From NCBI RefSeq assembly GCF_010669125.1, contig NZ_CP048630.1:1240001-1304000 (forward strand): a DNA stretch of 64,000 bases, written 5' to 3'. The position numbers and the translations under genes are program-made. Below, in pieces: positions 40,336 through 48,307 of this stretch. Origin of the DNA: Ancylobacter pratisalsi. GTDB lineage: Bacteria; Pseudomonadota; Alphaproteobacteria; Rhizobiales; Xanthobacteraceae. The notes under the pieces are model-generated. The model was not told the DNA's origin, searched no databases, and saw only the letters and a program-made list of their open reading frames with translations. Positions within the stretch are counted from its first letter, which is position 1. Each line of letters begins with the position of its first letter.

Positions 40336-41091
40336 TCAGCGCAGCACGAGGCGCACATAGTCACCCTCGACGACAAGCTGCGTGTCCCCGGCCGGATCGT
40401 TCGGCCGCTCGCTGTCCACCAGCGCCGCCTTCGCCTCGACCCGGTAGCCCACCCTGGCGCCGGGACGGAAATCGAGCCGGGCGTCGAGAGAGCCAACGGC
40501 AAAGTTGACCGCGCGCGGCGGCGCGCTCTGGCTCAGGTCAAGCTGCGCCCTCAGCGCCGTGGCGCGCAGGCTCGCCTGCTCCATCCCGCCGCGCAGATTC
40601 ACATTGCCGGCCCTCGTATCGATGTCGATCGCCCCGAAGCGGCCGTCGAGCTGCGCCTCGACCGCCTGCAGCGCGATGGTGACATTCACCCCCGGCCTCA
40701 GCGTCGCGGTGACATCCACCGTGCAGTCAGAGGCTTCGAGCAGCGGCGGCGTGGACACGCTGACATGCAGCACGGTGCCCTCCACCCACAGCCGGCTCTT
40801 GCTGCGGCAGTCATTGAAGAACCAGCTCGAATACCAGCGCGAGAACCAGCCGGAGCGCCGTGCGCTCACATGCGCCTGCGTCGGCCCGGCGGTGCTGGTA
40901 TTCAACGTCAGCGAACCGGCGTCGCCCGTGATCTCCACCCTCTCCACCGCGTCGAGGTGGAGTTCGTCGGTGTCGGCGGCACGCGCAGGCGCGGCGGCAA
41001 GCAGCGCCCCGCCCAGCAGCACGGCGAGCGCGAGACCCACCTGGGGGGCGCACGAGGGGAGTCGTCGCGAGAACGAAAACAGGCGGTACAT
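40336..41091 (-). CDS. hypothetical secreted protein, beta-rich (DUF4097-like)
   Basis: A 251-residue protein with a signal peptide (VGLALAVLLGGALLAAAPARA). Repeating beta segments follow (VERVEITGDAGSLTLNTSTA, IDIDTRAGNVNLRGGM, LDARLDFRPGARVGYRVEAK) as in putative adhesin beta-helices. Two cysteines (FNDCRSK, ASDCTVDV) may form a disulfide. Periplasmic or surface-located; function unknown. Start chosen at ATG 41091 (MYRLFSFSRR) in front of the signal helix. Divergent from the membrane AraC regulator. Confidence 0.75.
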   Translation of the reverse strand: MYRLFSFSRRLPSCAPQVGLALAVLLGGALLAAAPARAADTDELHLDAVERVEITGDAGSLTLNTSTAGPTQAHVSARRSGWFSRWYSSWFFNDCRSKSRLWVEGTVLHVSVSTPPLLEASDCTVDVTATLRPGVNVTIALQAVEAQLDGRFGAIDIDTRAGNVNLRGGMEQASLRATALRAQLDLSQSAPPRAVNFAVGSLDARLDFRPGARVGYRVEAKAALVDSERPNDPAGDTQLVVEGDYVRLVLR

Positions 41092-41225
41092 GGCAGGGGT
41101 CCGTGGATGGTTGCGATGCCCCACCCTTCCCGGACCCGACGGTGCACGGCGACCTTGATCGCGATCGAGGTCGACCCGGGTCGCGATTCAGGCCAGAACT
41201 GCCGCGTTCTGATCTGGTCCCGTGC

Positions 41226-42326
41226 ATGATCTTCGTTCCACTGCCCTTCATCGTCACGCTGCTGCTCGTGCTGCTCGCCATCCGCCTTGCGCGGCGCGAG
41301 GAAGATGCCGGGCAGCACCATGCGCTGTTCCTGGCGCTCATCGGCACCTATGCGCTGCAATCGGTGCTGGTGGGCCTGCGCTGGGGCTATGATGTGCGTG
41401 CCGTCATGCCGTTGCAGGCCGTGCTGGCGAGCTTCATCGCGCCGCTGGCCTATGTCGCCTTCCGCAGCCTGGTGGCGGGAGAGGACGCGCGGCCGGCATG
41501 GAACTGGCCGCATCTGGTCGGCCCTCCGCTCCTCGTCGCGGCCCTGTACTTCATGCAGCCTTCCCCGCTGGGGCTGGTCATCGTCGTGATCTTTCTCGGC
41601 TATGGTGCCGCGCTGGGCTGGATGGCCCGCCGCGGGCCCGACGGGCTGGTCGCCGCCCGGCTCGACGGCGCGGTCCGCTCCTATCGCGCGCTGCTGGTCA
41701 CCGCGAGCGCGCTCATCGGCTCGGCGCTAACCGACATCGCCATCAGCCTCGACCTCGACCAGACCGGCGGCCGGCATGCCCCGGTGATCATCGCGCTGGC
41801 CAATGTGCTGGCGCTGCTGCTGCTCGGCGGCGCCGCGGCCGCCGCCGACACCGGCGCGCAGGAGCGGCTCGCCAGCCCGGACGAAGACGACCCCGATGGC
41901 GAAGATGGCGAGGACATCGGTGAGGCGCGCGACGTGTCCCTTGGCGCGGCGCCGGGCGAACACGCGGAACAGGACGCCGCCATCCTCGCCGCCCTTGAGA
42001 CGCTGATGGGCGCGGGCCGGCTCTTTGCCGATGTCGATCTCAATCTCGGCCGCCTCGCACGCCGGCTGGGCCTGCCGGCGCGGCGGGTGTCGCAAGCGAT
42101 CAATCGCGCCCACGCCGTCAGCGTGTCGCATTACGTGAACGGCTTCCGCGTACGCGAGGCGCAACGCCTGCTGGAAACCGGCGACCTGCCGGTGACGCGG
42201 ATCATGTTCGAGGCCGGTTTCCTCACCAAGTCGAACTTCAACCGCGAATTCCGCCGTGTGACCGGCATGAGCCCCTCGCAATGGCGCGAGGCGCGCCATT
42301 CGCCGCCCGCTCCTCAGCCACGATAG
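41226..42326 (+). CDS. membrane-anchored AraC-family regulator
   Basis: A 366-residue protein. About seven hydrophobic helices fill residues 1-220 (such as FIVTLLLVLLAIRLAR and ALFLALIGTYALQSVLVGL). An acidic linker (EDDPDGEDGEDIGEA) leads to a C-terminal AraC helix-turn-helix domain (about 265-355, LGRLARRLGLPARRVSQAIN). The architecture suggests a one-component membrane sensor-regulator. Ligand unknown. The 3' end overlaps the convergent transporter gene by 13 bases. Confidence 0.85.
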   Translation: MIFVPLPFIVTLLLVLLAIRLARREEDAGQHHALFLALIGTYALQSVLVGLRWGYDVRAVMPLQAVLASFIAPLAYVAFRSLVAGEDARPAWNWPHLVGPPLLVAALYFMQPSPLGLVIVVIFLGYGAALGWMARRGPDGLVAARLDGAVRSYRALLVTASALIGSALTDIAISLDLDQTGGRHAPVIIALANVLALLLLGGAAAAADTGAQERLASPDEDDPDGEDGEDIGEARDVSLGAAPGEHAEQDAAILAALETLMGAGRLFADVDLNLGRLARRLGLPARRVSQAINRAHAVSVSHYVNGFRVREAQRLLETGDLPVTRIMFEAGFLTKSNFNREFRRVTGMSPSQWREARHSPPAPQPR

Positions 42327-42754
42327 GCCACCAGCACCGCCCCGCAGGCGATCAGCGCGATGCCGAGCCAGTTCGCCCCGCTCAGACGCTCGCCGAGGAA
42401 CACCACCCCGAACACCGCCACCAGCACCACGGAAAGCTTGTCGATCGGCGCGACCTTGGACGCCTCGCCCAGTTTCAGCGCGCGGAAATAGCACAGCCAC
42501 GAGGCGCCCGTGGCGAGGCCGGAGAGCACCAGGAACAGCCCCGAGCGCGGCGACACAGCGCCCGGCCCCTGCCAGCCGCCGGTCAAGGTGAGGATCAGCG
42601 CCAGCACGACGAGGATCACCACCGTGCGCACGAAGGTGGCGAAGTCCGAGCCGACATTCTCGACCCCGACCTTGGCGAAGATCGCGGTCAGGGCCGCGAA
42701 GGCGGCCGACAGCACGGCCCAGAACGTCCAGCTCGACACAAGCGTCTTCATCAT
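42314..42754 (-). CDS. single-domain EamA-like transporter
   Basis: A 146-residue inner-membrane protein with about five helices and one EamA repeat (TAIFAKVGVENVGSDFATF, DKLSVVLVAVFGVVFLGERL). Proteins of this half-size work as homodimers or in pairs. Substrate unknown. The start is ATG 42754 or 42751. It is divergent from gbcA and shares a 250-base control region. Confidence 0.85.
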   Translation of the reverse strand: MMKTLVSSWTFWAVLSAAFAALTAIFAKVGVENVGSDFATFVRTVVILVVLALILTLTGGWQGPGAVSPRSGLFLVLSGLATGASWLCYFRALKLGEASKVAPIDKLSVVLVAVFGVVFLGERLSGANWLGIALIACGAVLVAYRG

Positions 42755-42798
42755 GATGCGCGCTGCCTGATACCCCGAAACGCCCCAAGGCCCGCGAC

Positions 42799-42824
42799 CA
42801 TGGTGTCACCACGCATGGTGTCAC
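42799..42824. repeat. 11-bp direct repeat in the EamA/gbcA control region
   Basis: CATGGTGTCAC occurs at 42799-42809 and 42814-42824, spaced 15 bases. Each includes the small dyad GGTG-T-CACC or its near copy. It could be a regulator site for the divergent EamA gene. Confidence 0.4.
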
Positions 42825-42892
42825 GGCGCACGCGCCCTCGCCATCCTGTCCGGCCTTCCGCGCACCGTCCCGCGCGGCACGCGGGCGCCAAA

Positions 42893-42929
42893 TGTCGCTT
42901 CCGCAAAAACTACTGTCGCTTGCATGAAA
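42893..42929 (+). promoter_or_regulatory. paired TGTCGC-N8-AA site upstream of gbcA
   Basis: TGTCGC-N8-AA-N5 at 42893-42913 is followed at once by TGTCGC-N8-AA at 42914-42929: two perfect direct half-sites 21 bases apart. They end about 79 bases before the gbcA start. TGTCGC-N8-AA-N5 is the half-site consensus reported for Pseudomonas ArgR, a regulator of the same GlxA/AraC architecture as the two regulators encoded nearby. Confidence 0.75.
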
Positions 42930-43007
42930 GTCAGCGACCCGGTTCCGTCGAACAATTCCAGTCCAGACGGCCGGCGGGCGCTCATGTTCCGCCACGGAGA
43001 AATGTCG

Positions 43008-44267
43008 ATGCTGGACACCACCGATACCCCGCTGAAGTCGCTGATCCGCCGCCGCAAGCCGGGCTACAGCCTGGAAGCTCCGTTCTACACCAGCCCCGAA
43101 ATCTTCGAGGCGGACATGGATGTCATCTTCGGCCGGCACTGGATCTTCGTCGGTGTCGAGCCCGACATCCCCGAGCCGGGCGACGCCATGGCGCTCGACA
43201 TCGGCAAGTACGCCATCACCATCGTGCGCGACGACGATAACGAGGTCCGCGCCTTCCACAATGTGTGCCGCCATCGCGGCGCGCGGCTGGTGCTGGACTA
43301 CAAGACCACGGTCGGCAACCTGGTCTGCCGCTATCATTCCTGGACCTATGGGCTGGATGGCAAGCTGCTGTTCGCCGAGCATATGGGCGCGGACTTCGAC
43401 CCCGGTTGCCACGGGCTGAAGCCGGTGCATTGCCGTTCGCTGGAAGGGCTGATCTTCATCTGCCTGTCGGACGAGCCGCCCGCCGATTTCGACATCATGG
43501 CGGCGCGGATGGCGCCCTATCTCGCCCCCCACGACCTGCGAAACGCCAAGGTCGCCTTCGAGAAGGACATCATCGAGCCCGGCAACTGGAAGCTCACCAT
43601 GGAGAACAACCGCGAGTGCTACCACTGCGCGGGCAATCATCCCGAGCTGACCGTGCCGCTCTTCGCCTATGGCTTCGGCTTCGCCCCGGAGGAACTGGAC
43701 GAGCACGGCCGCAAGGAGGCCGAGGATTACGCCAAGCTCATCACCACCTCGCACCGCGAGTGGGAGAGCTGCGGCTTCCCCTCCGAGATGGTCGAGCACC
43801 TCGACGACATGGTGACCGGCTTCCGTACCGAGCGCCTGCCGCTGGCCGGCGACGGCGAGAGCCACACCAACGACACCCGCGCCGCCTGCCGGAAGCTGCT
43901 CGGCACGATCAACGATCCCCGCCACGGCGCGCTGCATTTCTGGACCCAGCCGAATTCCTGGCACCACTTCATGTCCGACCATGCCGTGGTGTTCTCGGTG
44001 CTGCCGCTCGATGCCGAGCGCTCGCTGCTGCGCACGAAATGGCTGGTGCACAAGGACGCGGTCGAGGGCGTGGACTACGACATCGAGAACCTCACCGCGG
44101 TGTGGGACGCCACCAACGACCAGGATTCCACGCTGGTGGGCTATTGCCAGGAAGGCGCGCGCAGCCCGGCCTACGAGCCCGGCCCCTACTCGCCCCATAC
44201 CGAGATGCTCGTGGACAAGTTCTGCAACTGGTACATCGGCCGCATGGCCGAGCATGTGGGGCGGTGA
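43008..44267 (+). CDS. gbcA: glycine betaine monooxygenase oxygenase subunit
   Basis: About 419 residues, Rieske non-heme iron oxygenase that N-demethylates glycine betaine to dimethylglycine. The Rieske ligands are CRHRGARL and VCRYHSW (about residues 86-109). The mononuclear iron segment is TMENNRECYHCAGNHPEL (about 205). ATG 43008 (MLDTTDTPLKSL) is chosen because GGAG lies eight bases upstream; ATG 43002 is too close to it. A further upstream ATG at 42924 would fall inside the operator-like repeats. gbcB follows three bases after the stop. Confidence 0.94.
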   Translation: MLDTTDTPLKSLIRRRKPGYSLEAPFYTSPEIFEADMDVIFGRHWIFVGVEPDIPEPGDAMALDIGKYAITIVRDDDNEVRAFHNVCRHRGARLVLDYKTTVGNLVCRYHSWTYGLDGKLLFAEHMGADFDPGCHGLKPVHCRSLEGLIFICLSDEPPADFDIMAARMAPYLAPHDLRNAKVAFEKDIIEPGNWKLTMENNRECYHCAGNHPELTVPLFAYGFGFAPEELDEHGRKEAEDYAKLITTSHREWESCGFPSEMVEHLDDMVTGFRTERLPLAGDGESHTNDTRAACRKLLGTINDPRHGALHFWTQPNSWHHFMSDHAVVFSVLPLDAERSLLRTKWLVHKDAVEGVDYDIENLTAVWDATNDQDSTLVGYCQEGARSPAYEPGPYSPHTEMLVDKFCNWYIGRMAEHVGR

Positions 44268-44270
44268 GGC

Positions 44271-45476
44271 ATGAGCGCCCACACAACGGACGCCTCCACA
44301 CTTCCCCAAAATTCTAGCTCCCCACGTTCGGCCTCGCCGGAGCCCGCCGCCGCGCGCCTTGCCGGCGCGCTTCCGGCGTGGAACCCGGAACTCGACGACA
44401 CGCTGGTGGTGCGTGCCGTGCGTGAGGAAACGCCGGACGTGAAGACCTTCGTGCTGGCGCCGGAAAAGCCGTGCCTGTTCCAGTTCACGCCCGGCCAGTT
44501 CCTCACCCTCGATCTCGACATTGACGGCGAGAGCGTCAACCGCTGCTACACCATCGCCTCCGCCCCCACGCGCCCGCACACCCTCGCCATCACGGTGAAA
44601 CGGGTGCCGGGCGGGCCGGTGTCGAACTTCCTGCACGAGCACGTCCGGGTCGGTTCCATCCTGCGCGCGGTCGGGCCGATGGGCGATTTCTCCTGCTTCA
44701 CGCAGGGCACGTCCTCGCCGCTGCCGCGCTACCTGTTCCTCTCCGGCGGCTCGGGCATCACGCCGCTGATGTCGATGGCCCGGACCTTCCATGACCTTGC
44801 CGAGCCGCGCGACATCGTGTTCGTGCATGCGGCCCGCTCGCCGGTGGACATCGTGTTTCGTGGCGAGCTGGAGCTGATGGCGCGCAACCAGCCGCAATCG
44901 TTCCGCTTCGCGCCGGTCTGCGAGGCCGACAGCCCGCGCGAGCCCTGGTACGGGCTGCGGGGGCGGCTCACTCCCGGCCTGCTCAACCACATCGCCCCGG
45001 ACTATCTGCAACGCGAGATCTTCGTCTGCGGCCCGGCCCCGTTCATGGCGGCGGTGCGCGAGATGCTGAAGGGCGCGGGCTACGACATGGCCCGCCACCA
45101 CGAGGAAAGCTTCGATTTCGGCGAGTTGGCCCGCGCCGAGCCGGAGGTCGCGGCCGATGTCGTCTCGGCTGAGGCGCTGGCGGCGGTACAGGGCGCGGTG
45201 GCGCCGAGCGCGACGACCTACACCATCGAGTTCGCCCGGCAGAAGCGCAGCATCGAATGCCGCTCGGACATGTTCGTGCTCGATGCGGCGCGCCGCGCCG
45301 GGGTGCGCCTGCCCTCGTCCTGCTCCAGGGGCCTGTGCGGCACCTGCAAGTCGAAGCTCATTTCGGGCACGGTCGACATGAAGCACGGCGGCGGCATTCG
45401 CCAGCGCGAAATCGACGCCGGCATGGCGCTGCTGTGCTGCTCGCGGCCGACCAGCGATCTTGTCGTCGACCGCTGA
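44271..45476 (+). CDS. gbcB: glycine betaine monooxygenase reductase subunit
   Basis: A 401-residue NADH-dependent reductase. An FAD domain (about 45-145, ESVNRCYTIASAP) is followed by an NAD domain (YLFLSGGSGITPLMSMA). The C-terminal plant-type [2Fe-2S] ferredoxin has CSRGLCGTC (about 350) plus a later LLCCS cysteine. It has a 35-residue Ser/Pro-rich N-terminal extension. It passes electrons to GbcA and starts three bases after the gbcA stop. Confidence 0.94.
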   Translation: MSAHTTDASTLPQNSSSPRSASPEPAAARLAGALPAWNPELDDTLVVRAVREETPDVKTFVLAPEKPCLFQFTPGQFLTLDLDIDGESVNRCYTIASAPTRPHTLAITVKRVPGGPVSNFLHEHVRVGSILRAVGPMGDFSCFTQGTSSPLPRYLFLSGGSGITPLMSMARTFHDLAEPRDIVFVHAARSPVDIVFRGELELMARNQPQSFRFAPVCEADSPREPWYGLRGRLTPGLLNHIAPDYLQREIFVCGPAPFMAAVREMLKGAGYDMARHHEESFDFGELARAEPEVAADVVSAEALAAVQGAVAPSATTYTIEFARQKRSIECRSDMFVLDAARRAGVRLPSSCSRGLCGTCKSKLISGTVDMKHGGGIRQREIDAGMALLCCSRPTSDLVVDR

Positions 45477-45498
45477 TGCCGGTGCGGGCGGAGATGCC

Positions 45499-46137
45499 TC
45501 AGCGGAAGCGCTGGACCACGCCGCCCACCGCATCCTTCAGCGTGTCGTAGGCCGCCTCGGTGCCCTCGACCGCGCGGTCGAACATCTCGCCGGGCGCGGG
45601 CAGGTCGAGCCATTGGTCGTCCTCGGCCTTCGCCGGCTGGGGCTGGGCCTGCGAAGGGCCCATTCCCGCCGGGTAGGACGAATGGACCACCAGCGGGTCG
45701 CGGGTGTCGCAGGCCGCGCCGCAATCGTCGAAGCGCTCGACCCCGGACGGCATGCTCACATCCTCACGCGCCTCCTGCCCGGCAAGCCGGGACCCGGACG
45801 CCTGACGGGCCCCCTCCGCCGTGCCGTGGGCGCGCGTCGGCCGATACACCGCGTCGGGTGCGATGGCGCGCACATAGGTGGGTGCCGACAACGGCGCTGT
45901 GGCCGCCGCCGTTGTCGCCGCGTCGCCCGTCGCGGACGAGGAGGAGATCACGCGCACCACATCCGGCGGCGCTGCCCGGTTCAGCGCGGTGTTCGCGGAC
46001 GGGTCGGAAGGACTGGTGCCGACGAGATAGGTGCCCACGGCGAGCATCGCGGCGAAGCCCAGAGGGAGCAGCACGCGGCCGGGCAGCCAGCCGTGAAACC
46101 GGGCGAGCGGGGTCGCGGGAATTTTGGCAAGTGGCAT
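45499..46137 (-). CDS. hypothetical membrane-anchored protein
   Basis: A 212-residue protein with one N-terminal membrane helix (about 20-38, VLLPLGFAAMLAVGTYLVG). A Thr/Ala/Ser-rich, probably disordered periplasmic region follows. It includes a Cys pair (FDDCGAACDT) and a helical C-terminus (MFDRAVEGTEAAYDTLKDAV). No family recognised. It is convergent with gbcB and divergent from the second GlxA regulator. ATG 46137 is chosen to place the membrane helix near the N-terminus. Confidence 0.65.
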   Translation of the reverse strand: MPLAKIPATPLARFHGWLPGRVLLPLGFAAMLAVGTYLVGTSPSDPSANTALNRAAPPDVVRVISSSSATGDAATTAAATAPLSAPTYVRAIAPDAVYRPTRAHGTAEGARQASGSRLAGQEAREDVSMPSGVERFDDCGAACDTRDPLVVHSSYPAGMGPSQAQPQPAKAEDDQWLDLPAPGEMFDRAVEGTEAAYDTLKDAVGGVVQRFR

Positions 46138-46315
46138 GGTCGTCTCTCTCAGCGAGAATCCGTTTGGTCTGGTGACCATTTCCCGCAGCGGGCGCGACTT
46201 TTTTGCGGCGGCAATGGTACCGGGCAGCGGCCATGCGCGGGTCATTCTGCGCGCCCTTTTCTGAATGTGGTGACTTTTTCTGAACATGGATCCTTGTCAC
46301 ATTCGGCAACAGTCA

Positions 46316-47311
46316 ATGACCGGGTCCGCCGCCGTGATCGATCTCGCCTCCCTGACGCGTATCGGCTTCCTCACCCTTCCCAACCATTCGATGATCGCCT
46401 GCACCAGCGCGCTGGAGGCGCTGAGAATGGCGAACTACGTCGCCGAGGCGCCGCTCTATTCCTGGCACGTGATCACGCTGGACGGCGCCCCCGCCACCGC
46501 CAGCAACGGGCTCAGCCTCGCTCCCACCGTGGCGGTGCATGAAGCGGGGCCGCTCGATCTGCTGCTGGTGTGCGGCGGTGTCGACGTGCGCCACGCCGCC
46601 ACCGCGCCAATTGCGGATGCGCTGCGCCGCCTCGCCCGGCGCGGGGTGGCGCTGGGCGCGCTGTGCACCGGCAGCTTCGTGCTGGCCGATGCCGGCCTGC
46701 TCGATTTCCACCGCTGCGCGGTGCACTGGGAGAACCTGTCCTCGATCCGCGAGGAATTCCCCGAGATCGATTTCGTCGAGGAGGCCTTCGTCATCGACCG
46801 CGACCGGCTGACCTGCACCGGCGGCATCGCCCCGCTGGACATGATGCTGGCGCTGATCGCCGCACGCGGCGGACGCGCCCTGGCCGACAAGGTGTCGGAA
46901 CAGTTCATCATCGACCGCAGCGCCCGCCTGCCACAGGCCCGCGCCCGCCCTCGCCCGGCGCTGCCCGACCCCACGCTCGCCCGCGCGGTGAAGCTGATGG
47001 AGGGCACGATCGAGCAGCCCCCCAGCATCGCGGCCATCGCCCGCCGGCTCGATGTCTCCCCCCGCCATCTGGAGCGCCTGTTCCAGCGCCATCTGGGCAC
47101 CGGGCCGGCCGCCTACCAGCTCGGTCTGCGGCTGGAGCGGGCGCGCGAGCTGCTGCGGCTCTCGCCACTGCCGATCACCGATGTCGGCCTCGCCTGCGGT
47201 TTCCAGTCGGCGGCGCACTTCTCCACCGCCTATGCCCGCCGCTTCGGGCGCCCGCCCAGCCGGGAACGCACCGGGGCTGGCGCGCCGCGCCCGGGCGGAC
47301 ACACGATGTAA
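46316..47311 (+). CDS. GlxA-family AraC transcriptional regulator (GbdR-like), copy 2
   Basis: A 331-residue regulator with a DJ-1/PfpI-like domain (about 10-200, GALCTGSFVLADAGLLD) and a C-terminal AraC domain (IAAIARRLDVSPRHLERLFQ and VGLACGFQSAAHFSTAYARR). It lies downstream of gbcAB and upstream of dgcA, so it is a second candidate for the betaine regulator. A 7-bp inverted repeat, GAATGTG / CACATTC (46263-46269 and 46298-46304), lies just upstream of its start and may be an autoregulatory site or hairpin. Confidence 0.92.
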   Translation: MTGSAAVIDLASLTRIGFLTLPNHSMIACTSALEALRMANYVAEAPLYSWHVITLDGAPATASNGLSLAPTVAVHEAGPLDLLLVCGGVDVRHAATAPIADALRRLARRGVALGALCTGSFVLADAGLLDFHRCAVHWENLSSIREEFPEIDFVEEAFVIDRDRLTCTGGIAPLDMMLALIAARGGRALADKVSEQFIIDRSARLPQARARPRPALPDPTLARAVKLMEGTIEQPPSIAAIARRLDVSPRHLERLFQRHLGTGPAAYQLGLRLERARELLRLSPLPITDVGLACGFQSAAHFSTAYARRFGRPPSRERTGAGAPRPGGHTM

Positions 47312-47405
47312 GTGTTGGTGATTATGCAATTACGCCGTTCATGGTATTAATTACACAAGGCATCTGCCGCCTTTCCGACGGGTGCGGATCTGACCGCGCG
47401 ACATC

Positions 47406-48188
47406 ATGAACGCCCCTTTGAAACCGACGGGCTACCGTTATCTGGCTGCCCGCTATTCCAGTCTGACCGCCGGCATGCTGGCCCCCGAGCGTACCCCGCT
47501 CGCCGATGCCTGGCTTGGCCTTCCCATGACCTTCGTGGCCGGCGCGACCAATGCGGGCGGCCTGCTCGCCGTTGGCCAGTACACCTCGCACATGTCGGGC
47601 ATCGTGTCGGCGGTGGCCGATCATGCCGTGGTCGGCGCGGTGGATCTGGTGCTGGCCGGGTTCGGCGCGCTCATCGCCTTCATCGTCGGCGCGGCGACCT
47701 CCGCCGTGCTGGTGAACTGGGGCCGCCTGCATTTCGCCGGCCGCGAATACGCGCTGCCGCTGATGCTGGAAGGCTGCCTGCTGCTCGCCTTCGGCCTGCT
47801 CGGCACCTATACGCGCCATTCCAGCCTGGCGCTCGGCGTCGAGGTGGCGGTGCTCTGCTTCATCATGGGGCTGCAGAACGCCACCGTGACCAAGATGTCC
47901 GGCGCCAAGATCCGCACCACCCACATGACCGGCATCGTCACCGATATCGGCATCGAGCTGGGCAAGCTGTTCTACATGAACCGCAACCGGCGCGGCACCA
48001 GCCACCCGCTGGTGCTGGCGGACCGCGAAAAGCTGAAGCTGCTGTCCCTGTTCCTGGGCAGCTTCTTCTTCGGCGGCCTCATTGGCGCGCTCGGCTTCAG
48101 CTATGTCGGCTTCGTCTTCTCGGTGCCGCTGGCGCTGCTCGTGTTCGCGCTGGCCGGGCCTTCCGCCTTTCGCATCCTGCTGCGCTAG
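47406..48188 (+). CDS. DUF1275 (YoaK) family membrane protein
   Basis: A 260-residue membrane protein with about six helices. It carries the DUF1275 signature GLQNATVTKMSGAKIRTTHM followed by TGIVTDIG, and LLAVGQYTSHMSG near the N-terminus. Function is unknown; a small-molecule transporter role is likely. It sits between a betaine regulator and dgcA, which makes a link to betaine metabolites possible but unproven. Confidence 0.88.
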   Translation: MNAPLKPTGYRYLAARYSSLTAGMLAPERTPLADAWLGLPMTFVAGATNAGGLLAVGQYTSHMSGIVSAVADHAVVGAVDLVLAGFGALIAFIVGAATSAVLVNWGRLHFAGREYALPLMLEGCLLLAFGLLGTYTRHSSLALGVEVAVLCFIMGLQNATVTKMSGAKIRTTHMTGIVTDIGIELGKLFYMNRNRRGTSHPLVLADREKLKLLSLFLGSFFFGGLIGALGFSYVGFVFSVPLALLVFALAGPSAFRILLR

Positions 48189-48231
48189 GGGCGGGTCGCT
48201 TCGCTACCGGTCCGATGGCGCAAAGCTTCTG

Positions 48232-48246
48232 TTCGCCATAGGCGAA
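48232..48246. promoter_or_regulatory. dyad upstream of dgcA
   Basis: TTCGCC-ATA-GGCGAA, a perfect 6-3-6 inverted repeat, lies 44 bases after the DUF1275 stop and 61 bases before dgcA. It may be a small terminator hairpin or an operator. I did not find a good paired TGTCGC-N8-AA site here. Confidence 0.4.
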
Positions 48247-48307
48247 AGCGACTTAATCTGCGACCATCCGCGCGGACAGGCCGGGCGAAGGAGCGTGCGC
48301 CACCCCC

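Noticed and set aside
42924..43007. Longer gbcA start at ATG 42924
   Set aside because: That ATG lies inside the second TGTCGC half-site, has no ribosome-binding site and gives an N-terminus unlike the family.
41727..45533. A 1268-codon open frame on the minus strand opposite gbcAB and the AraC regulator
   Set aside because: It lies antisense to genes with clear catalytic motifs. Its composition (Val/Gly/His/Arg/Ala rich, no motifs) is that of a GC-rich shadow frame.
48189..48307. A paired TGTCGC operator upstream of dgcA
   Set aside because: GTCGC-like strings occur on both strands, but none has the N8-AA spacing with a partner.
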